A DNA stretch of 64,000 nt, taken from assembly GCF_001594145.1 (NCBI RefSeq), contig NZ_LVCF01000033.1, positions 11,178 through 75,177 of the forward strand, in the 5' to 3' direction. The position numbers and the translations under genes are program-made. The notes under the pieces are model-generated. The model worked only from the letters and a program-made list of their open reading frames with translations, was not told the origin of the DNA and did not search any database. Below, one piece after another: positions 53,554 to 62,342 of this stretch. The DNA comes from Branchiibius sp. NY16-3462-2. GTDB taxonomy: Bacteria; Actinomycetota; Actinomycetes; Actinomycetales; Dermatophilaceae. Numbering within the stretch: position 1 is the first letter of the stretch; each line of letters starts with the position of its first letter.

Positions 53554-54179
53554 GCCCCGGTCTCCGCCGCGAGCGCCTGCTGGCGCACGGTGAGCATCCG
53601 TTGGATCACGGTCACCAGGCTCGCGACCGCCAGCAGCGCGAGCACCACGCCGAGCACAGCGGTCGGCAGGTGCAGGAACGGGATCCCCACGAGGCCGGTG
53701 GTGACCAGGACCGCGACGAGCCGGTCGGCGCGCTCGGCAATCCCCACGTTGGCAGTCATACCCAAGCCCTCGGCCCGGGCCTTGGCGTAGGAGACCACGC
53801 TGCCCAGCACCAGGCAGGCCAGCGCGAGGACGACCATGATCATGCTGTCGCCCTTGCCGGCGTAGTACAGGATCAGGCCGCTGAAGATCGCGGCGTCGCC
53901 GACCCGGTCGAGGGTCGAGTCCAGGTAGGCGCCCCACACGCTGGATCGCCCCGACTGACGGGCCATGTTGCCGTCGATCATGTCGGAGAAGACGAAGCAG
54001 GTGATGAAGATGGTGCCCCAGAAGAACGAGCCGCGCGGGTAGAAGGCGAGGGCGCCGACGCACACCCCGAGCGTCCCGACGATGGTGACGGCATCGGGAC
54101 TGATACCCAGCTTCAGCAGGAACCGGGCGATGGGGGCGAACAACTTGGTGAACAGGGCCCGGGCGAATCGGTTGAGCAT
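53550..54179 (-). CDS. pgsA: CDP-alcohol phosphatidyltransferase (phosphatidylinositol phosphate synthase)
   Basis: A 209-residue integral membrane enzyme with about six helices. The CDP-alcohol motif DG-x2-AR-x8-G-x3-D-x3-D is present as DMIDGNMARQSGRSSVWGAYLDSTLDR. Given the pimA/acyltransferase neighbours it should make phosphatidylinositol phosphate (from CDP-DAG and inositol phosphate), as in mycobacteria; phosphatidylglycerol synthesis is the less likely alternative. It is 21 bp downstream of the HIT gene. Confidence 0.92.
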   Translation of the reverse strand: MLNRFARALFTKLFAPIARFLLKLGISPDAVTIVGTLGVCVGALAFYPRGSFFWGTIFITCFVFSDMIDGNMARQSGRSSVWGAYLDSTLDRVGDAAIFSGLILYYAGKGDSMIMVVLALACLVLGSVVSYAKARAEGLGMTANVGIAERADRLVAVLVTTGLVGIPFLHLPTAVLGVVLALLAVASLVTVIQRMLTVRQQALAAETGA

Positions 54180-54200
54180 GGTGGGCTAGAGCCTACGGGT

Positions 54201-54749
54201 TCACGCACGGGCTTCCGGCCAAGCGGCCACCAGGCGCTCCCGAGTGTCTTCCAGCAGCACCGGCAGCGCCTTGGTCTGGGCCACGATCGGCAGGAAGTTG
54301 GAGTCACCGCCCCAGCGGGGCACGACGTGCTGGTGCAGGTGCGCGGCGACCCCCGCTCCGGCGACGGCGCCCTGGTTCATGCCCAGGTTGAATCCGTCGG
54401 GAGCCGAGGCGTCCGTGAGCGCAGCGATCGCGGCCTTGGTCAACGCCGTGAACTCGGCCGTCTCCTCGTCGGTCAGGTCGACGTAGAGCGGCACGTGCCG
54501 GTAGGGGCAGATCAGCAGGTGGCCGGGGTTGTACGGGAACAGGTTGAGCACCACGAAGCAGAGGTCGCCGCGGTGCACGATCAGGCCATCGGCGTCGCTA
54601 CGGGTGGGGGCCACACAGAACGGGCAGGCGTCGGAGTCGTCGTTCTCCGGCTTCGGGGTGTCGATGTAGACCATCCGGTGCGGGGTCCACAGCCGCTCGA
54701 ATCCGTCGGACACCCGCGCGAAGTCGTCGTCGCGCTCGAGTTCGGTCAT
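54201..54749 (-). CDS. HIT-domain nucleotide phosphorylase or hydrolase
   Basis: A 182-residue HIT protein with the triad VAAHLHQHVVPRW (H-x-H-x-H). The N-terminus carries CPFCVAPTRSDADGLIVHRGDL, a Cys pair of the zinc-binding kind seen in diadenosine tetraphosphate phosphorylases of this group (the mycobacterial counterpart lies at the same place, before pgsA). It probably breaks down Ap4A or similar dinucleotides. First gene of the HIT-pgsA-acyltransferase-pimA run, divergent from the deazaflavin reductase. Confidence 0.88.
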   Translation of the reverse strand: MTELERDDDFARVSDGFERLWTPHRMVYIDTPKPENDDSDACPFCVAPTRSDADGLIVHRGDLCFVVLNLFPYNPGHLLICPYRHVPLYVDLTDEETAEFTALTKAAIAALTDASAPDGFNLGMNQGAVAGAGVAAHLHQHVVPRWGGDSNFLPIVAQTKALPVLLEDTRERLVAAWPEARA

Positions 54750-54814
54750 GGATTGATCCTAGGGAGTGCCCGTCGGCCCGGAATGATCGCCGCGATCTCG
54801 TGGTTGCCGGGAAT

Positions 54815-55273
54815 ATGACCTTCAAGAGTGCACTGCCGGGTGAGTTCGCCGAAGAGAAGACCGAATGGGTCCGTGGCCAGCTCGAGACCATCGACAAGAC
54901 GGGCACGACCGAGTCGGTACAGGTGATGGACCGGCCGGTCGTGGTCTACACCATCCGGGGCCGCAAGTCCGGTCTGTTGCGCCGGGTTCCGCTGATGCGG
55001 GTGGAGCACGATGGCTCGTACGGCGTGGTGGCCTCCAAGGGCGGCGCACCGGAGCACCCCGCCTGGTACCACAACCTGCAGGCTAACCCTGAGGTCGAGG
55101 TTCAGGACGGCACGACCCAGTTGGTCGGCATCGCTCGTGAGTTGTCCGGTCCCGAGCGTGAGCAGTGGTGGGAGCGTGCCGTTGCGGCCTACCCGGAGTA
55201 CGCGAACTACCAGACCAAGACCGACCGGCAGATCCCGGTGTTCGTGGTGGAGCCGGTCCGTACCGTCTCCTGA
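54815..55273 (+). CDS. Deazaflavin (F420)-dependent nitroreductase-family protein
   Basis: A 152-residue protein of the DDN/FDOR-B-like family. VYTIRGRKSGLLRRVPLMRVEHDG and HPAWYHNLQANPEVEVQDG are the two signature blocks that form the F420 pocket. The ATG at 54815 (MTFKSALPGEF) is chosen over a GTG at 54800. These enzymes reduce varied compounds with F420H2; the substrate is unknown. A strong hairpin follows the stop codon. Confidence 0.88.
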   Translation: MTFKSALPGEFAEEKTEWVRGQLETIDKTGTTESVQVMDRPVVVYTIRGRKSGLLRRVPLMRVEHDGSYGVVASKGGAPEHPAWYHNLQANPEVEVQDGTTQLVGIARELSGPEREQWWERAVAAYPEYANYQTKTDRQIPVFVVEPVRTVS

Positions 55274-55296
55274 CGTTGGGGGCCCGTCTGCACCGA

Positions 55297-55353
55297 CTTT
55301 TGGAACGAGATTCACCTAAAAGTTCGGATTCCAGGTGAATCGCGTTCCAAAAG
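55297..55353. repeat. 21-bp near-perfect inverted repeat, 15-nt loop, between convergent genes
   Basis: The arms 55297-55317 and 55333-55353 pair in 20 of 21 positions (one mismatch), with the loop AAAAGTTCGGATTCC. It lies in the 97-bp gap between the deazaflavin protein and the GNAT gene. The outer ends are CTTTT on the left and AAAAG on the right, the reverse of a normal terminator, where A-rich precedes and T-rich follows the stem. It shares its loop length with the hairpin at 45541-45589. Confidence 0.75.
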
Positions 55354-55370
55354 CACGGCGTGACCGGGCG

Positions 55371-55841
55371 CTAGGGCCTTGATGGCGCTCGCCACTCCAT
55401 GAGGCGGTCCGAGGCGGGCACGAAGCCGGCCCGTTCGTAGACGCCGCGCGCCTGCTGCCGCGCGTTCAGCTGCACGCGATCCACCTGATGAGCGCGGGCC
55501 CAGTCCTGCAGCACCGTCAGCATGCGCCCGGCGAGACCCTGGCCGCGGTGGGCCGGGACCACGAACACCTGCGCAACGTGTAGCCAACTGACGACCGGCC
55601 GACGCAGCGACGGCAGTTTGGTGATCAGCACGGACTGCACCAGGGCGATCGCCTCACCCTCAGGACCGAAAGCCAGCCACGTCGGGCGGCTCGCGGAGTC
55701 AGCCAGCCAGGCATCGGCGTACTCGGACAGGAAACCCGACCGCGGCGTGGCAGCGTCGTCCTCCAGGTCCATCTGGAGGGCGAGCGCCGCCACGATCAGC
55801 GCCTCGTCGCGCGTGGCGCGGGTGATGCGGACCTCACTCAT
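55371..55841 (-). CDS. GNAT-family N-acetyltransferase
   Basis: A 156-residue acetyltransferase. The acetyl-CoA binding motif A is VVPAHRGQGLAGRML (V-x2-x-x-RGQG-x-G), preceded by a beta strand LHVAQVFV, and motif B is QARGVYERAGFVPASDRLMEW. The ATG at 55841 is chosen over upstream TTG and GTG codons at 55862 and 55859. The substrate is unknown. It lies 52 bp from thrS on the same strand, so cotranscription is possible. Confidence 0.86.
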   Translation of the reverse strand: MSEVRITRATRDEALIVAALALQMDLEDDAATPRSGFLSEYADAWLADSASRPTWLAFGPEGEAIALVQSVLITKLPSLRRPVVSWLHVAQVFVVPAHRGQGLAGRMLTVLQDWARAHQVDRVQLNARQQARGVYERAGFVPASDRLMEWRAPSRP

Positions 55842-55892
55842 CTCCGCATCGAAGCACACCAACTGGCGTTTCTGGCCCGCGAGCCAACCGCC

Positions 55893-57875
55893 TCAGACCT
55901 GGGTGCGGCTCTCGATCGCGGCCGTGATCTCGGCGACCGCGTCGGCCAGGGGTACGGCGTTCTTCTGCGAGCCGTCGCGATAGCGGAAGGACACCGCGCC
56001 AGCGGAGCGGTCCTCCTCCCCCGCGATCAGCACGAACGGCACCTTGGACTTCGACGCGTTGCGGATCTTCTTGGGGAACCGGTCATCGGAGTCATCCAGC
56101 TCCACCCGAACACCCTGCGCGGCCAGGGTGTCCAGCACTCCGGCCAGGTAGTCGGCAAACTCCTCGGCGACAGGCACACCCATCACCTGGACCGGCGACA
56201 GCCAGGGCGGGAAAGCCCCGGCGTAATGCTCGACGAGCACGCCCAGGAAACGCTCGATGGAACCGAACTTGGCCGAGTGGATCATCACCGGGCGCTGACG
56301 CGTGCCGTCCGCGGCCTGGAACTCCAACTCGAACCCGCTGGGCTGGTTGAAGTCGTACTGGATCGTCGACATCTGCCAGGTCCGACCGATCGCGTCGCGC
56401 GCTTGGACAGAGATCTTCGGGCCGTAGAACGCCGCGCCGCCGGGGTCGGGCACCAACTCCAGACCGGAGGCGGTCGCGACATCCTCCAGGATTTGCGTCG
56501 CGATCTCCCACTCCTCGTCGGTGCCGAGGAACTTGTCCTTCTTGTCCCCCTCGGTGTCCCGGGTGGACAGCTCCAGGTAGAAATCGTCCAGACCGAAATC
56601 GCGCAGCACCGACAGCACGAAGTCCAGCAGGTGTTTCACCTCGGCCGGAGCCTGCTCGGGCGTGCAGTAGGAGTGCGAGTCGTCCTGCGTCAGGCCGCGC
56701 ACGCGGGTCAGCCCGTGCACGACTCCGGACTTCTCGTAGCGGTAGACAGTGCCGAATTCGAAGTACCGGATGGGCAGTTCGCGGTAGGAGCGCCCGCGCG
56801 ACTTATAGATCAGGTTGTGCATCGGGCAGCTCATGGCCTTGAGGTAATAGCTGGCGCCTTCGAGCTGCATCGGGGGGAACATCGTGTCGGCGTAGTACGG
56901 CAGGTGGCCCGAGGTGTGGAACAGGCCCTCCTTGGTGATGTGCGGTGTGCCGACGTAGGAGAAACCCTCCTCGATGTGCCGGCGCCGGACGAAGTCCTCC
57001 ATCTCCCGCTTGATCACGCCGCCCTTGGGGTGGAAGACCGCCAGCCCGGAGCCCAACTCATCGGGGAAGGAGTACAGGTCCAGTTCGGCGCCCAGTTTGC
57101 GGTGATCGCGCTTCTCGGCCTCGGCCAACCGGTCCAGGTAGGCCTTCAGTTCTTCCTTGGTCGGCCACGCCGTGCCGTAGATCCGCTGCAGCTGCGGGTT
57201 CTTCTCGCTACCCCGCCAGTACGCCGCGGCGGAGCGCATCAGCTTAAAGGCGTTACCGATCAACTTGGTCGAGGGCAGGTGGGGCCCGCGGCACAGGTCG
57301 CCCCAGGCACGCTCGCCGTCGCGGCGCAGGTTGTCGTAGATCGTCAACTCGCCGCCGCCGACCTCGGCGTCCGCGCCTTCGGCCGCCTCGCCGGCGTTGC
57401 CCTTCAGCCCGATGAGCTCGAGTTTGTAGGGCTCGCCGGCCAGTTCAGCGCGCGCCTCCTCGTCGGTGACGACGCGACGGGAGAAGGTCTGACCCTCGTT
57501 GATGATCTTCTGCATCGCCTTCTCGAGGGCCTTAAGGTCCTCGGGGACGAACGGGGTGGCGACGTCGAAGTCGTAGTAGAAGCCGTCGGTGATCGGCGGT
57601 CCGATCCCCAGCTTGGCGTCCGGGTTGATCTGCTGCACGGCTTGGGCCAGCACGTGGGCCGCGGAGTGCCGCAGGATGTTCAGGCCATCCGGCTCGTCGA
57701 TGCGCACCGGCTCGACCTGGGCATCGGCGGGCACTGGGCGAAAGAGGTCCTGCAACTGGCCGTTGACGCGCATCGCGACGACCGCTTTGTCGCCGCTGAA
57801 CAAGTCCGTGCCGGTAGTCCCCTCCAGCGCCGATCGCTCGCTTCCGGCGATGGGGGCAGGGACCTGGGCAGACAC
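55893..57875 (-). CDS. thrS: Threonyl-tRNA synthetase
   Basis: A 660-residue class II synthetase. The GTG at 57875 has a strong GAGGAG 7 nt upstream, while longer frames have no ribosome site. Domains: TGS (from about residue 30), the editing domain with the H-x3-H pair in HSAAHVLAQA and the Cys in CRGPHLPSTK, class II motifs with MSCPMHN and GVVHGLTRVRGLTQDD, and the anticodon-binding domain at the end. No T-box leader is apparent in the 5' region. Confidence 0.95.
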   Translation of the reverse strand: MSAQVPAPIAGSERSALEGTTGTDLFSGDKAVVAMRVNGQLQDLFRPVPADAQVEPVRIDEPDGLNILRHSAAHVLAQAVQQINPDAKLGIGPPITDGFYYDFDVATPFVPEDLKALEKAMQKIINEGQTFSRRVVTDEEARAELAGEPYKLELIGLKGNAGEAAEGADAEVGGGELTIYDNLRRDGERAWGDLCRGPHLPSTKLIGNAFKLMRSAAAYWRGSEKNPQLQRIYGTAWPTKEELKAYLDRLAEAEKRDHRKLGAELDLYSFPDELGSGLAVFHPKGGVIKREMEDFVRRRHIEEGFSYVGTPHITKEGLFHTSGHLPYYADTMFPPMQLEGASYYLKAMSCPMHNLIYKSRGRSYRELPIRYFEFGTVYRYEKSGVVHGLTRVRGLTQDDSHSYCTPEQAPAEVKHLLDFVLSVLRDFGLDDFYLELSTRDTEGDKKDKFLGTDEEWEIATQILEDVATASGLELVPDPGGAAFYGPKISVQARDAIGRTWQMSTIQYDFNQPSGFELEFQAADGTRQRPVMIHSAKFGSIERFLGVLVEHYAGAFPPWLSPVQVMGVPVAEEFADYLAGVLDTLAAQGVRVELDDSDDRFPKKIRNASKSKVPFVLIAGEEDRSAGAVSFRYRDGSQKNAVPLADAVAEITAAIESRTQV

Positions 57876-58040
57876 GGGCGTTCTCCTCGCGTTAACGGGT
57901 GGGGCACCACGGGCGTGGCACTCGACCCAGGCTATCGGCCCACCGCCGCCGGGCTTGCATCGATTAATCCGCCACGGGTTGTTCACCCGCCGTCCACGAC
58001 CCCGACGTGTGCGCGTCACCGGCCGGCAGTTGCCTGGCCT

Positions 58041-58069
58041 GCGGCGGCCCGGGTGATACGGGCCGCCGC
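58041..58069. promoter_or_regulatory. 11-bp perfect hairpin between thrS and the esterase gene
   Basis: The arms GCGGCGGCCCG (58041-58051) and CGGGCCGCCGC (58059-58069) are perfect, with the loop GGTGATA. It lies 53 bp before the esterase start and 165 bp from the divergent thrS. No T run follows. It could be a leader structure for either gene. Confidence 0.4.
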
Positions 58070-58122
58070 CAACTCTGCCCCGTCACGTCGCCGTCTTGTC
58101 CTACCCCCAGCAGGAGTACGCC

Positions 58123-59490
58123 GTGTCCCACCGTCGCTTGTTCGCCGCCGCTACCGCTGCGCTCACGGCGTGCGCCTGCTTCGCTACCGTTCCTGCGGAG
58201 GCGCACCGCGCACCGTCCGCGCGGGACGCGGTCGAGGTGTACTCCCAGCACCTTCCGCCTCTGGCGACGATCGGCGGGGTACGTATCGACGGATCCGGCT
58301 GGGGCTCCTCCTGGGTGGCAAGACCTGGCTCCGACGTCCTCTTCTACGGCCTCACCGACCGCGGACCGAACGTCGACGGCCCGGACGGCAGCAAGATCGA
58401 GCCGCTGCCGAATTTCACCCCGAGCATCGGTGAGTTCGCATTGATCCACGGGCGGGCAATCCTGTTGCGCACCATCCCCTTACGCGGCGCCGACGGCACC
58501 CGCTACAACGGGCAGGTCAACTCCCAGGCGAGCACCGGCGAGACCATCACCGACCTGGACGGCAACGTTCTGCCGGCCAGCCCCTACGGTTACGACCCCG
58601 AGGGACTGGTGGCGCTGCGGGACGGAACCTTCTGGGTCAGTGACGAATACGGACCGTTCATCACCCACTTCGACCGCTGGGGCCGTCAGATCGAACGGCT
58701 TTCCCCCTACGACGGGACGCTGCCGGCGGAGTTGAAGAATCGCGAGCCGAACAGAGGCATGGAAGGTCTGACCGTCACTCCCGACGGCCGGACCCTGGTC
58801 GGCATCATGCAGTCCGCGTTGAACACCCCGGACGGCCCGAAGGCCAAGAAGGCCACGGCTCTTCGCGTGGTGACCGTCGATCTGCGTACCCGCGCGACCA
58901 AGGAATTCGTCTATCTGCTGCACCACGGCAGCGAGGACGTGACCACGGGCGCCAGCGAGATCTCCGCGCTCAGCAACACGCAGTTCTTGGTCGATGAGCG
59001 CGACGGCAGCATGGAACCGGGCGCCAACAAGAAGCTGTTCAAGATCGACCTCACCGGCGCCACCGACATCGGGCCGGACAGCACTGTCCCCGGATCGACG
59101 TACGACGCCAGCAAGGGCGGACTGATCGTCAACGGTCAGACCATCGAAGCCATTGCCGGCAAGAAGTCGACGGTCGATGCCGCAGTTGCTTTGCAGCAGA
59201 ACGGGATTGCCCCGGTCAGCAGTGCACTCTTCCTGGATGTGGCTGGATTGGTGACGGCGATCGATCCGACCGGCAAGTTCTACGGTCACGACAAACTCGA
59301 AGGCGTGGCCGTGCTGCACGGTGGCCGCCAGGTCGTGATCGCCAACGACAGCGACTTCGGTATCGACGCCGTGACCAATGCTGCGCCGCCGTTCCAGCTG
59401 CACGCCAAGACGCTGCCCGACGGCACCCAGGACACGTTGCAGCTGCTCAAGGTCGACCTGTCGAAAGTGCCCGCCGCCTACCGCGGGTGA
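58123..59490 (+). CDS. Secreted esterase-like activity of phytase family protein
   Basis: A 455-residue exported protein. The GTG at 58123 has AGGAG 6 nt upstream and opens with VSHRRLFAAATAALTACACFATVPAEAHR, split here by its parts: a basic n-region, a hydrophobic core (about residues 7-24) and an AEA cleavage site. The mature part is a beta-propeller of the phytase-like type (PF13449): FYGLTDRGPNVDGPD, YGYDPEGLVALRDGTFWVSDEYGP, GMEGLTVTPDGRTLVGIMQS and a late block HDKLEGVAVL. Function outside the cell, perhaps phosphatase or esterase; the substrate is uncertain. Confidence 0.86.
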   Translation: MSHRRLFAAATAALTACACFATVPAEAHRAPSARDAVEVYSQHLPPLATIGGVRIDGSGWGSSWVARPGSDVLFYGLTDRGPNVDGPDGSKIEPLPNFTPSIGEFALIHGRAILLRTIPLRGADGTRYNGQVNSQASTGETITDLDGNVLPASPYGYDPEGLVALRDGTFWVSDEYGPFITHFDRWGRQIERLSPYDGTLPAELKNREPNRGMEGLTVTPDGRTLVGIMQSALNTPDGPKAKKATALRVVTVDLRTRATKEFVYLLHHGSEDVTTGASEISALSNTQFLVDERDGSMEPGANKKLFKIDLTGATDIGPDSTVPGSTYDASKGGLIVNGQTIEAIAGKKSTVDAAVALQQNGIAPVSSALFLDVAGLVTAIDPTGKFYGHDKLEGVAVLHGGRQVVIANDSDFGIDAVTNAAPPFQLHAKTLPDGTQDTLQLLKVDLSKVPAAYRG

Positions 59491-59599
59491 CCGCCGCCGC
59501 GGCCCATCAACCGGCCATTTGAAAGTCCCTGCGCCACAGTCGTTTTCGAGTGCTCAGTGACCGGGCCGAACGGTGCTTGATGGTTAGGCTTAACTTGCT

Positions 59600-59617
59600 T
59601 GTGTAAACGCTTCCACA
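59600..59617. promoter_or_regulatory. LacI-family-type operator upstream of the first DoxX gene
   Basis: TGTGTAAACGCTTCCACA is symmetrical as TGTG-n-AA-n-CG-n-TT-n-CACA. The core TGTAAACGCTTCCA fits the general LacI/CcpA-like operator TGnAAnCGnTnnCA. It lies 47 bp before the start codon at 59664. No LacI-family gene is present in the window, so the regulator would be encoded elsewhere. Confidence 0.5.
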
Positions 59618-59663
59618 GGAGGAAGCTGGAGTCATCGGAACACATCGAAGGAGATGGTCAACG

Positions 59664-60245
59664 ATGACCGAAATGATGCACCGTCCGACCCACGCGAAGA
59701 CATCGGAGGTGACCAGCGAGCACCACTCCGAGTCGTCCGTGATGCGCCGTGTGCTGGCCGTCCTTCGTATCGCGACCGGGTTCATTTTCCTCTGGGCTTT
59801 CCTGGACAAGACTTTCGGCCTGGGCTACTCGACCCCGAGTGCCCGAGCCTGGATCAATGGCGGATCCCCCACCAAGGGATTCCTGTCGCACGTCGAGGTT
59901 GGTCCGCTGCAGAGCTTCTTCCACTCGATCGCGGGTAACCCGGTCGCGGACTGGCTCTTCATGCTCGGCCTCCTCGCGATCGGTGTTGCGTTGATCGTCG
60001 GCGCGGGCCTTCGACTCGCCGCTATCGGTGCAACGCTGATGATGGCCATGATGTGGATCGCTGAGTGGCCACTTGCCCAAACCACCGCAACCGGTGATCC
60101 GAGTGGCTCCACCAACCCGATCGTCGACTACCACGTGATCTACGCGCTGGTCGCCATCGTGTGCGCGCTGAGCTACGCCGGTCGCACCTGGGGCATTGGC
60201 TCCTGGTGGGAGCGCGTGGTCGGCAAGAACCGCTGGCTCGTCTGA
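59664..60245 (+). CDS. DoxX-like membrane protein (first of two tandem paralogues)
   Basis: A 193-residue protein with four hydrophobic helices (about residues 28-46, 90-112, 115-133 and 150-170) and an extracytoplasmic-type loop after helix 1 carrying LGYSTPSARAWINGGSPTKG. The general fold looks like the DoxX/thiosulfate:quinone family by helix number and spacing. The next gene is a clear paralogue: both share TKGFL, GDPSGSTNPIVDYHVIYAL and end in NRWLV. A LacI-type operator stands upstream and a terminator follows. Function unknown; redox or envelope stress is only a guess from the family. Confidence 0.75.
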   Translation: MTEMMHRPTHAKTSEVTSEHHSESSVMRRVLAVLRIATGFIFLWAFLDKTFGLGYSTPSARAWINGGSPTKGFLSHVEVGPLQSFFHSIAGNPVADWLFMLGLLAIGVALIVGAGLRLAAIGATLMMAMMWIAEWPLAQTTATGDPSGSTNPIVDYHVIYALVAIVCALSYAGRTWGIGSWWERVVGKNRWLV

Positions 60246-60255
60246 CGCAGCCGGC

Positions 60256-60289
60256 AACGGGAGGTCCTGCTTCGGCAGGGCCTCCCGTT
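60256..60289 (+). terminator. Intrinsic terminator after the first DoxX gene
   Basis: A 15-bp stem: AACGGGAGG (60256-60264) pairs CCTCCCGTT (60281-60289), then CCTGC/GCAGG with a TTCG loop and one T-G wobble, followed by TCTATT. A classic UUCG-capped terminator. Confidence 0.88.
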
Positions 60290-60489
60290 TCTATTGCCCC
60301 AGACGCTATTTCGCGTTTGGATATAGCAGCCCACCGGACAATTCGGGGTAACAAATCGGCGCGTTGCCTTGCGGACACCCGCGCTATCACACGAAACTGA
60401 TCGTGTCGGAATCACCCTCGTGACGCAGCACGGTTGTGCACACAGAAGACCGCCGCTTCATGAGATACCAACAAAAGGAGTTGGGAACT

Positions 60490-61182
60490 GTGAGCAGCAA
60501 CGAACCCGCCCGGGGGTACGGCGGAGATACTGAGCCACCACGCGACCCCACCCTGGTCGAAGACAACCCGATCTACGGTCACCGCGACGACAAGGACGCC
60601 CGCTACGAACGCGGCACCACGCCGCCTGCAGACGAGGTCGTGGACCTCCCCGACTCGCCGGGTGGCATGATCGGCCGCACCTGCCTGGCGCTTCTGCGAA
60701 TTGCCTTGGGCTTCATCATGTTGTGGGCTTTCCTGGACAAGCTCTTCGGTCTTGGCTACTCCACGCCGAAGGCACGTGCCTGGATCAACGGCGGTTCTCC
60801 TACTAAGGGATTCCTCGCCAACGTGCACGTGGGTCCCAAGGGCCTGCAGGACTTCTTCCACAACATCGCCGGCACCTGGTGGGCCAACGGGCTGTTCATG
60901 ATCGGCCTCGCGGCCATCGGTATTGCCCTGATCCTCGGGATCGGCCTGCGGATCGCGGCGATCGCCAACCTGGCCATGATGGCGATGATGTGGATGGCCG
61001 AATGGCCGCTGGACAAGGTCACCTCGACCGGTGACCCCAGTGGGTCGACCAACCCGATCGTCGACTACCACGTCATCTACGCCCTGGCCGGAATTGTCTG
61101 TGCCGCATTTCTTGCCGGACGAACCCTCGGGTTCGGTCGAATGTGGGAAAAGGCCGTCGGCAGGAACCGCTGGCTGGTCTGA
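60490..61182 (+). CDS. DoxX-like membrane protein (second tandem paralogue)
   Basis: A 230-residue paralogue of the previous gene. The GTG at 60490 has AGGAG 9 nt upstream and gives VSSNEPARGYGGDTEPPRDP, a charged, disordered tail of about 60 residues, longer than in the first copy. Four helices follow; the loop LGYSTPKARAWINGGSPTKG and the segment TGDPSGSTNPIVDYHVIYAL are almost identical to the first copy, as is the ending NRWLV. The pair probably arose by duplication. An inverted repeat ACACGA-n6-TCGTGT (60389-60406) lies in its upstream gap. Confidence 0.75.
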   Translation: MSSNEPARGYGGDTEPPRDPTLVEDNPIYGHRDDKDARYERGTTPPADEVVDLPDSPGGMIGRTCLALLRIALGFIMLWAFLDKLFGLGYSTPKARAWINGGSPTKGFLANVHVGPKGLQDFFHNIAGTWWANGLFMIGLAAIGIALILGIGLRIAAIANLAMMAMMWMAEWPLDKVTSTGDPSGSTNPIVDYHVIYALAGIVCAAFLAGRTLGFGRMWEKAVGRNRWLV

Positions 61183-61192
61183 ACCTCCCCCT

Positions 61193-61231
61193 AAAGAAAT
61201 GGCCGCTCCATCCAGGAGCGGCCATTTCTTT
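61193..61231. terminator. Bidirectional terminator
   Basis: Perfect 17-bp arms, AAAGAAATGGCCGCTCC (61193-61209) and GGAGCGGCCATTTCTTT (61215-61231), loop ATCCA. A-rich start and T-rich end on both strands; it separates the convergent DoxX and LLM genes. Confidence 0.93.
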
Positions 61232-61235
61232 ATGT

Positions 61236-62231
61236 CTAGGCGTCCGCCGCGGCTGAGCGCAAGGCGGCCAGAATCGGCTCGGCGGCCTCATCGAGGAAAC
61301 GCTGCTGACCCTCGTCTCCGATCTGCACCAGCGCGATATCGGTGAATCCAGCCTCCCAATACGGCTGCACCGCGGCCACGATCGCATCGATGTCCGGGCC
61401 ACACGGAATCGCGTCGGCGACATCGTCCTTGGTGACGAATTGGCTCGCGCCGGCGAACCCTGCCGGTGTCGGGAGGTCGGCGTTGACCGCCCAGCCCAGC
61501 CCAAACCACCGGAACTGCTCGTGAGCGCGTTCGATCGCTTGGTCGCGCACCGGATCCCAGCACACCGGTATCTGCCCGATGGCTCGCGTCTGGGTCGTTG
61601 CACCCGCATCACCTCGCGCGTCCTTCCAGCCCTGCACCAGGTCCCCGTCCGGTTCCACCGCGATGAGGTCGTCGGCCAGTGGGGCGAACCGCTCGATCGA
61701 CGCATCGCCTGAGACTGCTACTGCCAGAGGTACTTTGGCGTCCGGCACGTCCCAGATCCGCGCAGAGTCAACCCGGAAGTAGGTGCCGTCCCAGGTGACC
61801 AGGTCACCCGTGTGCAGTGCACGGATGATCTGGATGGCTTCTTCGAGCATGTCCTGGCGCTGAGCGATCGGCAGCCAGCCCTCTCCCGTGATGTGCTCGT
61901 TGAGATTCTCCCCGCTGCCCAGCCCGAGCGTGAACCGCCCGTCGGCGAGGATCTGCAAAGTCGCGGCTTTCTGGGCGACGACCGCCGGGTGGTAGCGCTG
62001 GGTCGGGCAGGTCACGTAGGTCATCAACTCGACGCGCTCAGTGGCCTGGGCGACGGCGCCGAGAACACTCCAGGCGTACGGCGCGTGGCCCTGGCTGGTG
62101 AGCCAGGGCGAGTAGTGGTCGCTGGAGACCTCGAAGTCGAAACCGGCGGTTTCGGCGGACCGCGCATACTGCACGAGTTGTTTGGGTCCCGACTGCTCGG
62201 TCATCAGGGTGTAGCCGAATCTGATTGTCAT
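61236..62231 (-). CDS. F420-dependent LLM-class oxidoreductase
   Basis: A 331-residue luciferase-like enzyme of the TIGR03557-type F420 group (recognised by the start MTIRFGYTLMTEQSGPKQLV). The blocks FEVSSDHYSPWL and LGLGSGENLNEHI are typical, forming the coenzyme and substrate pocket of the barrel. The ATG at 62231 is preferred to an upstream frame. Such enzymes reduce or oxidise small molecules with F420; the substrate is unknown. It ends 5 bp from the shared terminator. Confidence 0.87.
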   Translation of the reverse strand: MTIRFGYTLMTEQSGPKQLVQYARSAETAGFDFEVSSDHYSPWLTSQGHAPYAWSVLGAVAQATERVELMTYVTCPTQRYHPAVVAQKAATLQILADGRFTLGLGSGENLNEHITGEGWLPIAQRQDMLEEAIQIIRALHTGDLVTWDGTYFRVDSARIWDVPDAKVPLAVAVSGDASIERFAPLADDLIAVEPDGDLVQGWKDARGDAGATTQTRAIGQIPVCWDPVRDQAIERAHEQFRWFGLGWAVNADLPTPAGFAGASQFVTKDDVADAIPCGPDIDAIVAAVQPYWEAGFTDIALVQIGDEGQQRFLDEAAEPILAALRSAAADA

Positions 62232-62342
62232 GACTTGATTTAACGTCGCGCAGTGTGCCCAAGGACCGCCCGAAGGGCGGAGCCGCAAGGCCGTGCGCGA
62301 GACTGGTTGCGTTCTGATCCCGCCCCTGACTGGAGGTTGCAG

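Noticed and set aside
57876..58122. T-box leader for thrS
   Set aside because: No AGGGTGG-type T-box sequence or specifier stem is seen.
56226..58433. 735-codon open frame antisense to thrS
   Set aside because: Shadow of thrS; no motif and no ribosome site.
59583..59600. Possible DtxR/IdeR iron box near TTAGGCTTAACTT
   Set aside because: Only one half resembles the consensus; the other half lacks the AACCTAA part.
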